Source of the DNA: Poriferisodalis sp965237655
Lineage (GTDB): Bacteria; Actinomycetota; Acidimicrobiia; Acidimicrobiales; Poriferisodalaceae
Length of the DNA: 64,000 nt
Direction: 5' to 3'
NCBI RefSeq assembly: GCF_965237655.1
Contig: NZ_CBDEGB010000002.1
Coordinates: forward strand, 930,001 to 994,000
Part shown: positions 8,832-17,306 of the stretch, piece by piece
Position numbering within the stretch: position 1 is the first letter of the stretch
How the letters are laid out: each line of letters starts with the position of its first letter
Position numbers and translations under genes: made by a program
Notes under the pieces: model-generated
What the model was told of the DNA's origin: nothing
The model's input: only the letters and a program-made list of their open reading frames with translations
Database searches by the model: none

Positions 8832-9011
8832 GTTGTTCTCCCGTTCCTGAAGATCGCTGGGGCGCGCCACAGACGCAGCCTTGGGTCATGTCTGGTTGCT
8901 GCCTTGCCCGGATTCGGCCACTGCCGTGCCCGGATTGGGCCGCATAAGGTTGGCACATCCGGACGCTCGACGCGACGCCAACTGCCGTAGCGGAGCACAC
9001 AAGAGGCAGCG

Positions 9012-9088
9012 TGGAGCGGATGACCGGGGTCGAACCGGCGACCTCAACCTTGGCAAGGTTGCGCTCTAACCAACTGAGCTACATCCGC
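9012..9088 (-). tRNA. tRNA-Gly (GCC)
   Basis: Reading the minus strand from 9088, the acceptor arm GCGGATG pairs with CATCCGC. The D arm is AGCTCAGTTGGTTAGAGC, the anticodon stem-loop has loop TTGCCAA (anticodon GCC, glycine), and the T arm is GCCGGTTCGACCCCGGT. The 3' CCA is encoded at 9014-9012. The length of 77 nt is normal. Confidence 0.96.
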
Positions 9089-9174
9089 GCGGGCGGATCA
9101 CTGTAGCAAGCGGCCACCGCAGAGACGCGTGGATTCAGCGGGCCGTTACGGCCCCGAGCGGCTGAGAAACGCTG

Positions 9175-9399
9175 CTATTCCCCGGAGGAGCGCAAGTCGA
9201 TGCGCAGGGTCAAAATCCCGTCGACGAGCGTCGCCTCGGAGTCGCCGATCATCGCGTAGTCCATGAAGTCCAGCTCGGCTTGACGGATGAAGTGTCGTCG
9301 CTCCTCGCCGCCGACGGCGGGCAGGTTTCGCTTGCGCACTGCCTGAGCGCGCTCTGCGAAGCGGGCGATCACTTCTTGGGGATCGAAGGTTTCGCTCAT
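9175..9399 (-). CDS. Small protein of unknown function (74 aa)
   Basis: I do not recognise a named family. The protein is charged and probably alpha/beta: helix FDPQEVIARFAERAQAVRKR, a second helix GGEERRHFIRQAELDFMDYAM, then strands EATLVDGILTLRIDLR. It is the last gene of a tightly coupled set. Its ATG overlaps the stop of the small membrane protein (9396-9399), which in turn overlaps metX. Coupling in ATGA overlaps supports a real gene. The job is unknown; no signal peptide is visible. Confidence 0.7.
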   Translation of the reverse strand: MSETFDPQEVIARFAERAQAVRKRNLPAVGGEERRHFIRQAELDFMDYAMIGDSEATLVDGILTLRIDLRSSGE

Positions 9400-9605
9400 G
9401 GGGTCCCCCTTACGGTGCTTTCTTCACCTTGCCACTGCTGCGGGACCGTCCGCCGCAGGTGCAGCACGAATCCCGTGCCGCATGCCACGGTGACCAAGCC
9501 GAGCAGCGACACGAGCAGCCACCACACCCCTAAGCCTGATCCGACGGCCTCGGACGGCACGCTGGTGTGCACTTCGGCCAGCAGCGCCGCGGCGCTGGTG
9601 GTCAA
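9396..9605 (-). CDS. Small single-pass membrane protein (69 aa)
   Basis: The protein has one hydrophobic segment at about residues 26-48 (GVWWLLVSLLGLVTVACGTGFVL in two parts), flanked by a short outer N-terminus and a basic then acidic C-terminus (LHLRRTVPQQW). It overlaps metX upstream (9602-9605) and the 74-aa gene downstream by ATGA, so all three are probably translated in series. No family is recognised. Confidence 0.65.
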   Translation of the reverse strand: MTTSAAALLAEVHTSVPSEAVGSGLGVWWLLVSLLGLVTVACGTGFVLHLRRTVPQQWQGEESTVRGTP

Positions 9606-10900
9606 CGGATTGCCCCCGAGGGTCCCGCATCGCTCTTGTAGACGTCGTCGATGAACTCGCCCATCGGCGGCCCGGTCTGGTCGGGCTCGGTGAGGAAGCC
9701 GTCGTGGCCGTTGTCACTGTCGATGTCGACGTGTTCGACTCGCACCGTCGGGCGGCGGGCCAATGCTTCCACGATCCTCAACTGCTGGGGCCGCGGATAC
9801 AGGAAGTCTGTGCGAACGCTCATCACCATGGTCGGCGCGACGATGCGGTCGAGCGCTGCATCGATGCCTCCGCGACCGCGGCCGACATCGTGGAGGTCCA
9901 TCAGCTTGTTCAGCACCAGGTACGTGTTGGCGTCGAAGCGGGGTACGAACTTTGCGCCCTGGTAGTCGAGGTAGCTCTCGACGTCGAAGCGTTGCTCAAG
10001 CCGCAGGGGCAGCACCGGATCCTCGCTGTGGCGGGCGAACCGGCGGTCGAATTCGTCGCCGGAACGGTAGTGGATCATGGCGATGCGCCGTGCATTGGCA
10101 AGGCCTCGATGCGGTCCGTCCCCGTCGGCTGCGTCGTAGTAGCGGCCGCCTCTGAACTTGGGATCGTCCAGGATTGCCTGGCGGCCGACCTTGCTCCAGG
10201 CAATCTGCTGTGCCGAGGCCTCGGCGGTGGACGCGATCACCACCAGCGAGCCGACCCGCCGTGGATAGGTGATGCCCCACTCCAGCACGGTCATGCCGCC
10301 CATCGAGCCGCCGACCACTGAGAGCCAACGGTCGATGCCGAGGTGGCGGCCCAGCGCCCACTGTGACCGCACGATGTCGCGGTTGGTGACGACGGGAAAT
10401 TCGGGCCCGAAACGTTCGCCGGTGGCCGGGTTCACCGACGACGGGCCGGTACTGCCTTGGCAGCCACCGAGCACGTTGACGCACACCACGAAGTACCGGT
10501 TGGTGTCGAGAGGGCGGCCGGGACCGATGAAGTCGTTCCACCAGCCTTCGGTGGGTTGCGACGGCGGATGCGCGAGGCCATGCGCGTGGGCGTCGCCGGT
10601 CAGCGCGTGGCAGACCAGCACTGCGTTGGCTGCGTCGGCGTCGAGGGCGCCCCAGGTCTCGTACGCCAGCACGGGGCCCGCCAGGGTGCCGCCGCCTTCC
10701 AGCGTGAACGGTCGATTCGGCGACAGCTCGAAGAACCGCCGCTCGGCCGCGCCAAGGCCCGCGTGCCATGCACCCGAGGCGGGCAGCGGCCAGGGCGCCG
10801 CATCGTCGCTCAGGGCGCTTGCGCGCCTCGCACTGTCCACAGCTGAGCCTTCATCGGTAGGGGCCTTCGTCCAGTGGCCAATCTGCCGCTGGAATGGCAA
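9602..10900 (-). CDS. metX: Homoserine O-acyltransferase MetX
   Basis: MetX is an alpha/beta hydrolase-fold enzyme that acylates homoserine (usually with acetyl-CoA) at the entry to methionine synthesis. The nucleophile elbow GGSMGG places Ser199. The Asp and His of the triad are in MSVRTDFLYP and DNGHDGFL near the C-terminus. Other family marks are LVCHALTGDAHA, NVLGGCQGSTGPSS and FPVVTNRD. The first 40 or so residues precede the conserved core and may not be translated, so the exact start is uncertain. Acetyl versus succinyl preference cannot be read safely. Two small coupled genes follow. Confidence 0.92.
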   Translation of the reverse strand: MPFQRQIGHWTKAPTDEGSAVDSARRASALSDDAAPWPLPASGAWHAGLGAAERRFFELSPNRPFTLEGGGTLAGPVLAYETWGALDADAANAVLVCHALTGDAHAHGLAHPPSQPTEGWWNDFIGPGRPLDTNRYFVVCVNVLGGCQGSTGPSSVNPATGERFGPEFPVVTNRDIVRSQWALGRHLGIDRWLSVVGGSMGGMTVLEWGITYPRRVGSLVVIASTAEASAQQIAWSKVGRQAILDDPKFRGGRYYDAADGDGPHRGLANARRIAMIHYRSGDEFDRRFARHSEDPVLPLRLEQRFDVESYLDYQGAKFVPRFDANTYLVLNKLMDLHDVGRGRGGIDAALDRIVAPTMVMSVRTDFLYPRPQQLRIVEALARRPTVRVEHVDIDSDNGHDGFLTEPDQTGPPMGEFIDDVYKSDAGPSGAIR

Positions 10901-10936
10901 GGGTACCGGTCGGTTCCCGCCCGTCTAAAGCGGATT

Positions 10937-12106
10937 TCAGCGGCCGACGTTGTCGCTGCTGGCGGCGAACGCCAGGAGGTCGTCGAGGCGTTCATTGTTC
11001 GAGAACATGTCGTGCAAGGGCAGCCGCAGCCCTAGCCGGCGTTGAAGCTGGCGGACTTCGAGTTCTTCGTCCCAGAGGAACATCGTCACCGCGGTGCCGC
11101 CGCGTCCCGCCCGAGCGGTACGGCCCGAGCGGTGAAGGTAGGTCTTGTGCTCTGGCGGCACGTTGTAGTGAACGACGACATCGACTTCGTCGATGTGCAG
11201 TCCCCGGGCGGCAACGTCGGTGGCGACGAGGGCCGCCAGCTTGCCTTGAGTGAAGCTTGCAAGCGCACGCTCACGCTTGACCTGGGGCAGGTCGCCGTGA
11301 ATGGCGCCGGCACGAACCCCGGCCTCTCGCAGCTCGCGGGTGAGCTGGTCGGCACCCCGCTTGGTGCGGGTGAACAGCAATGTGCGGCCATTCGCCTCGA
11401 TGATGCGCGCTGCGACTCGTACCCGGTCCATCTTGTGCACGGACATGAACACGTGACCCATCTCCGAAACGGTCACCTCCCGCTCGGTCACTTCGTGGAA
11501 CACCGGGTCCCGCAGGTGCCGCTTCACCAGCGTGTCCACAACGCCGTCGAGCGTCGCCGAGAACAGCAGCGTCTGATGCTGACCGTCTATGTGGCGCAGC
11601 ACCCATTCCACCTGCGGCAGGAACCCCATGTCGGCCATGCGATCGGCTTCGTCCACTACCACCCGTTGGATGCCCGACACGTTGACGGCGCCACGGTCGA
11701 TGAGGTCGATGAGGCGGCCCGGTGTGGCGATGACGATGTCCATGCCACCCGCCAACAGCTCGATCTGCCGGTCGAGGTTGGTGCCGCCGTAGGTGGCGAT
11801 TGACCGCAGGTCGGCGGCTTTGGCCAGCGGCTCGACCACGGCAGCGATCTGGTTCGCCAGCTCCCGGGTCGGCGTGAGCATGAGGGTTGTGGGATGGCCG
11901 TCGGCGGCACGGGGGGTCAGCGCCAGCATCGGCAGGCTGAACGCCAGCGTCTTCCCGGAGCCGGTCTTGGCTTTGCCGCAGACGTCTCGGCCGGCAAGCG
12001 CTTCGCCGATGGTCAATTCCTGAATGGCGAACGGCTCGGTGATGCCTTGATCAGCCAAGGTGTCGCACATGGACTCGGGAACGCCGAGTTCACTAAAAGT
12101 TGTCAC
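10937..12106 (-). CDS. DEAD-box ATP-dependent RNA helicase
   Basis: This 389-aa superfamily 2 helicase unwinds RNA duplexes. Motifs appear in order: Q motif (GITEPFAIQELTI), Walker A AKTGSGKT, PTRELA, VDEAD, SAT, and the C-terminal ATDVAARGLH and HRSGRTARAG. The GTG at 12106 is chosen because it places TTFSELGVPE directly ahead of the Q motif, as in related proteins. The open frame extends to 12253 but that part is basic and unlike the family. There is no long C-terminal RNA-binding extension, so it is a minimal RhlE-like helicase. It probably helps ribosome assembly or RNA decay. Confidence 0.93.
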   Translation of the reverse strand: MTTFSELGVPESMCDTLADQGITEPFAIQELTIGEALAGRDVCGKAKTGSGKTLAFSLPMLALTPRAADGHPTTLMLTPTRELANQIAAVVEPLAKAADLRSIATYGGTNLDRQIELLAGGMDIVIATPGRLIDLIDRGAVNVSGIQRVVVDEADRMADMGFLPQVEWVLRHIDGQHQTLLFSATLDGVVDTLVKRHLRDPVFHEVTEREVTVSEMGHVFMSVHKMDRVRVAARIIEANGRTLLFTRTKRGADQLTRELREAGVRAGAIHGDLPQVKRERALASFTQGKLAALVATDVAARGLHIDEVDVVVHYNVPPEHKTYLHRSGRTARAGRGGTAVTMFLWDEELEVRQLQRRLGLRLPLHDMFSNNERLDDLLAFAASSDNVGR

Positions 12107-12262
12107 GAAAATCTTTTCAGAGGGCGTGACCCGCGAGGTGCGCACGTCGCGACGACTCGTGCGACAACGCTGGGCAGTGAGGCCACGCGGCGAACTGCCT
12201 TGGCGGACGAGTGTACGGCGGGCAACCCCGCGCACGTCGGACGGTACCCTCACCCGGACTCG

Positions 12263-12333
12263 GGCGGAGTGGCCGAGTGGTTAGGCAGCGGCCTGCAAAG
12301 CCGTGTACGCCGGTTCGAATCCGGTCTCCGCCT
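12263..12333 (+). tRNA. tRNA-Cys (GCA)
   Basis: The acceptor arm GGCGGAG pairs with CTCCGCC, and the discriminator base is T, as expected for cysteine. The anticodon loop in GGCCTGCAAAGCC reads GCA, and the T arm is CCGGTTCGAATCCGG. The 3' CCA is not encoded. Length is 71 nt. Confidence 0.95.
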
Positions 12334-12377
12334 CGGCTGTGCACTGCACCCGCGGTGCTACCGTTTGAAACCCTTCC

Positions 12378-12451
12378 GGGCGATTGGCGCAGTTGGTTAG
12401 CGCGCTTGCATGACACGCAAGAGGTCACAGGTTCGAATCCTGTATCGCCCA
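12378..12451 (+). tRNA. tRNA-Val (GAC)
   Basis: The acceptor arm GGGCGAT pairs with ATCGCCC and is followed by discriminator A. The anticodon stem CTTGC/GCAAG encloses loop ATGACAC, anticodon GAC, for valine. The T arm is ACAGGTTCGAATCCTGT. CCA is not encoded. The accessory region starts exactly at its 3' end, which suggests an integration site. Confidence 0.95.
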
Positions 12452-12660
12452 CGCAGGGCATATTTGTGAGTTAGGTGGGTTGATGTTCGCGGGTTAGCTC
12501 GTCGCGCGCCTTGAACAGGTGCGGGAGGGGCTGTGCGTGGGGCGCGCGTCCGATATTTGGGTTTCTGGGGCGCGATTCGGTGCCCTGCAGGAGAGTTCGA
12601 CTGCTGTTGGGCGCGACAGGGCAGGCGGTCAGGGACCGCCTGCCTCAGTCTGGGGGTCCG
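12449..12660 (+). repeat. Non-coding junction sequence shared with 42154-42270
   Basis: From the tRNA-Val 3' end, the sequence ccacgcagggc-a-tatttg, later ttcgcgggttagct and further G/C-rich blocks, matches in order and spacing a segment at 42154-42204 and, more loosely, beyond. No gene is visible here. It may be an attachment or element-end sequence left by integration at the tRNA. Confidence 0.5.
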
Positions 12661-14760
12661 CTAGCTCTGTGGCGGGCTTCTGCCGTTGGGTGGCGTCGTT
12701 CGGCGTTGTTGTGGCTGGCGGCGGCGCTTGTTGCGTCGTCGGCGGTTGTTGCTGTTGGTCGGGTTGGCTGCCGGTGTTCGGAGGGCGTTAGCGGCGTGTC
12801 CGTTCGGCTGAACGTCGGCGGTGGCCTCTGCGGTTTCGGCGTGTTCAGGTTGGTCTGGGATCTCGATGTCTGTTTCGGTGGTGATGGTGCCGTTGGTGCT
12901 CGTCGTCTGTCCGTTGGGCTGGGTGTTTGTTGTGGCTTCGGCTGATTCGGCTTCGTCTGTGGTCGCGACGGTCGCCGGATCAGGTGCGCTGCCGTTGAGC
13001 TTCGCGTCTCGGTGGTCTTCGGCGGTTTGTTTCTTTGCGGCTTTGTCGCGCAGTTTTTGTTGTTTGAGTTCGAAGCGGCGGATTTCTTCGAGGTTGTGGA
13101 TGACGGCGATGAGCGTGGTGTGGATGATCTCGGCGACGAACTTGAGGACTCGGCATTTCTCTTCGGCGAACCCTGCTTCGTCTTTGAATTGCGAGTTGCC
13201 GGTCTCGACGATCGCGCGCCTTCCGTAGTCGGCATTGCCTACGGGTGCGCCCCATGGTCTGTCTTGCAGCCGGACGGCTAGTTCTGCTGGCACGTTGAAG
13301 TACTTCTCGGGGTACACGACGTCCGCGGGGTGCTCGGTGGCTGCCGTGTTGGCGGTGTGGATGCTGTGCTCGGTGCCGATGCGTCCCGCCGCGAGGGGTG
13401 TTGCGTACTGGAAGCTGCCGTCGGGGAACCGCTGGTTGATGCTGCACCGGAAGTTCCTGGCGCGTTCGGCGTACCACTGGGCGAGTTCTTCGTCTGTGAC
13501 TTCGGGGTCGTCGAGTTCGTCGTGTGTGCGGATCGCGGGCGGGGTGACGACCGAGGGTCCTGCCCAGCCGGGGTAGATGCCGCCGGCGTGGATGTAGTAG
13601 TCGTTGCCGTTTCGGCCGAGCTTGACGGTCTTGGGATTGGCGATCTCGGTCTTGGTGTAGTCCATCACGCCGTTGAGATAGCGCTCGTGCATCTGTTGGA
13701 CGAAGCTGGGCTTGTTGGTGATGATCCGGTCGCCGATCACGTCCTTGAGGTTCGGCATGCGGCGCTGTGTCGCGGCGGCGACCGCGGCGGAGGGCGGCGA
13801 CGGGTCTGTGCCGGCGGGGACCACTCGCGCGCCGGTGGCGACATGGGGCACGTCGTCCCCTGGCCGCCAGCGGTGGGGATCGGACTGCCAGTGGTCGGGA
13901 TGGGGCTGCCAGCGCTCGGGATCGCCCTGGTACTGGAAGTCGTGCACTGCGACGCCCAAGATGACGTCGTGGCCGAAGAAGTACTTCCGTTTGTCCTTGG
14001 GGGTCGGGGTGCGGTATCCCCATCGGGCTGTGGGTGACTTGCTGCGGATCGGTCTGCCGTCGGGTCCCAGTTCGCCGGGCTTGGTGCCGCAGGGGTTCTT
14101 GCGGTCGTCCAGGTCGGGTTCAGCTAGTCCGAGTTCGTCGGCGCGCCGCTGTGCGTGGTCCAGGTACAGCTCGTCGTTGGTGGAGAACTCGGTGGCGTTC
14201 GCCCATTGGTGCTTGCAGGTGCCGTCGACCGCGATGGCGGTGATCCTCTCCCGCCACTCGGGCGGGATCGACGCCTGGACCATCGCGTCGGACCACCAGT
14301 ACGCCAGCAGGTACATGCCGTGCTCGTCGAGCCATCCGTGCTCGCCGTAATAGGGATGAGCCGCCAGGTCCACCATGGCGTCCTCGAAGCGGGCGAGCAG
14401 CCGGGCGGTCGTCCCGTAGCTGGGGGGTTCCTCCCCGTCGCGTCCGGCGAGCTTCGCCGCGGCGGCGGTGATGTCGGTGCGCTTGTAGCTCTTGTGGTCC
14501 GCTGCGGCGAACAGCATCGCGACGTGGGCGTCTTCGAGGCTGAGCTGCGACTGCGGTCCGGGGTGATCGCACACCAGCGCCTCGAACATCTCAAGCACCT
14601 CGGCGTTCTTCAATACCTGCCGGTACTGGGCCTCCTGCACCTCTGGGGGCTGGTGGCGCTGGCGGTATCGGCTGGAATGGTCTTTGGGCAGCCCCGAAAG
14701 GTCCACCGTCCCATAGGGGATCGACGTGTCGTCGCTGCCGGGAGCGGGATGGGTGCTCAT
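12661..14760 (-). CDS. Large DDE-transposase-like protein
   Basis: This is a 699-aa protein of no family I can name firmly. Residues about 150-560 read like an RNase H-fold transposase. There is a first Asp in ITAIAVDGTCKHQW, a central basic/aromatic stretch (KRKYFFGHDVILGVAVHDF), and a glutamate in RRAIVETGNSQFKDEAGFAEEK, the position where DDE enzymes carry the third acid before a K/R-rich helix. Residues about 590-699 are low-complexity (Thr, Asn, Pro, then Arg) and unlikely to be folded. Its ATG overlaps the stop of the recombinase-like gene upstream (ATGA at 14757-14760), so both are one operon. It is about 1.5-2 times the size of common IS transposases. Confidence 0.6.
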   Translation of the reverse strand: MSTHPAPGSDDTSIPYGTVDLSGLPKDHSSRYRQRHQPPEVQEAQYRQVLKNAEVLEMFEALVCDHPGPQSQLSLEDAHVAMLFAAADHKSYKRTDITAAAAKLAGRDGEEPPSYGTTARLLARFEDAMVDLAAHPYYGEHGWLDEHGMYLLAYWWSDAMVQASIPPEWRERITAIAVDGTCKHQWANATEFSTNDELYLDHAQRRADELGLAEPDLDDRKNPCGTKPGELGPDGRPIRSKSPTARWGYRTPTPKDKRKYFFGHDVILGVAVHDFQYQGDPERWQPHPDHWQSDPHRWRPGDDVPHVATGARVVPAGTDPSPPSAAVAAATQRRMPNLKDVIGDRIITNKPSFVQQMHERYLNGVMDYTKTEIANPKTVKLGRNGNDYYIHAGGIYPGWAGPSVVTPPAIRTHDELDDPEVTDEELAQWYAERARNFRCSINQRFPDGSFQYATPLAAGRIGTEHSIHTANTAATEHPADVVYPEKYFNVPAELAVRLQDRPWGAPVGNADYGRRAIVETGNSQFKDEAGFAEEKCRVLKFVAEIIHTTLIAVIHNLEEIRRFELKQQKLRDKAAKKQTAEDHRDAKLNGSAPDPATVATTDEAESAEATTNTQPNGQTTSTNGTITTETDIEIPDQPEHAETAEATADVQPNGHAANALRTPAANPTNSNNRRRRNKRRRQPQQRRTTPPNGRSPPQS

Positions 14761-16238
14761 GGCCCCAGCGCCTGCTCGACGGCATCGGCGGGGTCGAGGC
14801 GGTCCGCGACATGCGGCAGCAGCCTGTCCATGGTGCCGTAGGACACGCTGCCTGCGATGACCGACAGCGCTGCGGGCGGTGTCCCCGCTTCGAGATGCGC
14901 AGCGAGAAACGTGTTACGTGCCTTGGTCAGCGACAGGCTCTCGTCGCCGACACGGATGCGCTGCACTGTTTGGTTCACGGCACCCGGTTTGTCGGAGGAG
15001 ATGAACCGCGATTGGTCTTCCATCGCGACAAGTTCTGCGACGAGCGGGAGATAGCCGCGACGTATCGGCACACGGCGCGGCTGGTCTCCCCGCACATGTA
15101 TCTCCCAGCGTCCGTCGGGACGCGCGACGAGATCGTCGTATTCGGTGGCTGCGATTTCCGGTCCGTCGAGTCCCGCGCCGGGTGCTGCGATGATGACCCA
15201 GATTCGTGCCCGACGGTCTCGGCGCGGCAGCATCGCTGCACGCCGGAACTGCTGCTCTGCCTTCGCGTCGTAGGGGGCGGCGACACCGCGTCGCGGTATC
15301 GGCTTCGGTTGTCGCGGCCATGCCGCTGGGTTGACGGTGGGTCCGAGCCTTCGCAGCACGCCCCGTGCTCGGTTCTGCCAGTCGTCGCCCTGGTCGGCGT
15401 TGACGTGCATCACCCATGTCTCGATGTTGTTCGGGGTGCACATCGCCACCGGGTCGCTGTGACGGTCATAGCGCGCCCACAACGCGAAGCCCAACAGAAC
15501 TGCCATCGCTCTTCGTGTTTGGTGCACGTTGACGGGTTCGCTAGCCAGCACCCGCTCGCGCACCTCGGGCAGCACCTTGTCGAGATTGCGCTGGCTGCCG
15601 TGACGCCACCGCTGAGGCCGCCATGCGGCCACCGCATCAGCGATCTCGGCGGGGTCGTCAGGTGCGCGGTCCGGCTTCGGCGGCGGACTCAGGAAGTCGC
15701 TCAGTTCGCTGTCGTCGTCGAGCAGCGGCACCGGCGCTCCAAGCCGGACTGCCGACTTGATGATGTGCCGCGCCGACGAGTTTCGGTGGCGGATGTCGTC
15801 GGGGCTTCGGTCGCCCAGCACCTCGCCGTACCGGTCGCGCCTCGGCTCCGCCGCCCACTCCAGGACCGGCTCCAGCATGAGGTCGGACCAGTGCCGGATG
15901 CCATGCCGCCTCAGATAGGCGAACAGCGACTCGCGGACCGACGCGACGCGATGCGCCGAGGTTTCCGACAGTCCGCTCCTCGCCATGATGTCCTCGCGGA
16001 TCGCCGCGGACCAGTGCGACATCGGCGCATCGGCAGGCGGCAGCGGGCGCATCACTGCGCCGGCGCAGGCATTCGAGGGGAACACCAGCGCGAGTTGAGA
16101 CCTGTCAGCGTCGCCTCGAACCGCCGAATCGCGGTGCCTGCCGACGACCGGATCTCGCGTCTGACCATCGACCGGTCGAAAATCAAGGGAGTTCCCGGCG
16201 ACCGAATCAGATGTCGAAAGAGTGTTGCTACTGTCCAT
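14757..16238 (-). CDS. Tyrosine-recombinase-like protein with missing catalytic residues
   Basis: This 493-aa protein has the layout of a phage-type integrase. A SAM-like core-binding region (about 60-290) precedes a C-terminal domain with YDAKAEQQFRRAA, then APGAGLDGPEIAATEYDDL, strand GRWEIHVRG, and KARNTFLAAHLEAG. It ends in YGTMDRLLPHVADRLD. The usual catalytic Arg in box I is replaced (GAGLDGPEI), the box II Arg is kept in KARNT, and the nucleophilic Tyr position appears to be Leu (DRLLPHV). It may therefore act as a DNA-binding partner rather than an enzyme, or it may be a divergent family. It is coupled to the transposase-like gene. A 14-bp hairpin ends 9 bases before its ATG. Confidence 0.55.
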   Translation of the reverse strand: MDSSNTLSTSDSVAGNSLDFRPVDGQTRDPVVGRHRDSAVRGDADRSQLALVFPSNACAGAVMRPLPPADAPMSHWSAAIREDIMARSGLSETSAHRVASVRESLFAYLRRHGIRHWSDLMLEPVLEWAAEPRRDRYGEVLGDRSPDDIRHRNSSARHIIKSAVRLGAPVPLLDDDSELSDFLSPPPKPDRAPDDPAEIADAVAAWRPQRWRHGSQRNLDKVLPEVRERVLASEPVNVHQTRRAMAVLLGFALWARYDRHSDPVAMCTPNNIETWVMHVNADQGDDWQNRARGVLRRLGPTVNPAAWPRQPKPIPRRGVAAPYDAKAEQQFRRAAMLPRRDRRARIWVIIAAPGAGLDGPEIAATEYDDLVARPDGRWEIHVRGDQPRRVPIRRGYLPLVAELVAMEDQSRFISSDKPGAVNQTVQRIRVGDESLSLTKARNTFLAAHLEAGTPPAALSVIAGSVSYGTMDRLLPHVADRLDPADAVEQALGP

Positions 16239-16247
16239 GGTTCTGGC

Positions 16248-16293
16248 GGCCGGCCGCAGTGAGATGTTGTTGTCAGGTCCACTGCGGCCGGCC
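16248..16293. promoter_or_regulatory. 14-bp perfect hairpin just upstream of the recombinase-like gene
   Basis: ggccggccgcagtg at 16248-16261 is the exact reverse complement of 16280-16293, with an 18-base loop. On the minus strand the stem ends nine bases before the ATG at 16238, where a ribosome site would normally be. It could be a transcription terminator, a binding site for the element's own proteins, or a translation block. Confidence 0.6.
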
Positions 16294-17302
16294 CGTCTAT
16301 TACCTCGTGACGGGAATGTAATAAGGCCGACTTCCCGGTGACCACATTTGAGGACGTCCCATGGCCTTTGGCGTCTTCGGTTGATTCAAAGGACCCTGTG
16401 AAGCAATCCAGTGCCAGTGAAGGCACGTCGAGCACATTGCCGAGAATCCGTCCGTTCCTTGATGGAACACTCGAAAAATCAAGGAGGATCGGCCTGGCTC
16501 CGGTCACAGCCGGCTGCGCGAGTGCTTCGGTCTCCGTCAATTGGCGGATGGACAGGTCCCGCGAGCCGGAGAAGACGATGGCGGGCTGTGTCATTCTGTC
16601 GAGGATTGCCTTGTGTCGAATCGGTGCTGTCGAGCTGCACACGAATTGCGTCAATCGGTCAATTGACGTATGCCGAATCAGACCCGAGAAGAGGACTGGG
16701 TGTCCTGCTCCTCCTACCGGCCACTACCCGGCGATCAAAAAAGAATGCGGTTCGGCCGTCGACCGAGCCACTAAGGCAGCAACGGGGCTAATTCGAGAGA
16801 GATTTCAACCGGACAACAAGCCGACTACGGGGGACAATTACCCGGTCAGGCGTGCGCGTAGACGCGCTGTCCGAACTTGCGGACCCGCAACAAATGACTA
16901 TGCCACGCAAACAATAGGAACGCCGAGAAGAGAGCGCGAAACACCCCTTCGAAACGCAGCAAAAAGAAGACGAGAATTCGTGGGTTCGCCCGAGACGGCC
17001 GCTGCGCTCATCGAGCGCAGCGCGGCGAAGACAGGTGCGGGCATCCCCATAGACGTGAGCAACACTCGCTGACGACCGACCCGCCCGACACGGCCCCTCG
17101 GCCATCGGCCGAGAACCGAAGCCCCGGGCACGCAAGCATCGCGCCGCAACGCCCACCACGGCGGCCGGCGACCCGGCTCCCCGCCGTGTCCCGCTCGCCG
17201 GTCCCGCTGTCATGGCCGTGCACTCTGGCGTCAACTGAGAACGGCGTCAAGTCGACGCGGCCCGCCCGCATCACGCGCACACAACCTCACGCGAACCGAC
17301 AG
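16294..17302. other. About 1 kb without a convincing gene
   Basis: Open frames on both strands look like chance. One minus-strand segment (about 16594 down to 16440; AIVFSGSRDLSIRQL, then ILLDFSSV) faintly resembles the first half of a STAS domain but has no continuation. Base composition is less GC-rich than the flanks, and the segment is probably decayed foreign DNA. It ends at the target duplication of the first IS1380-like copy. Confidence 0.4.
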
Positions 17303-17306
17303 TTAG

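Noticed and set aside
16052..16654. 200-codon minus-strand ORF, with a faint STAS-like beginning
   Set aside because: It overlaps the start of the recombinase-like gene, has no ribosome site, and the similarity fades after about 50 residues.
16338..17072. 244-codon plus-strand ORF before IS copy 1
   Set aside because: Composition and lack of motifs or start signals suggest a chance frame in decayed DNA.
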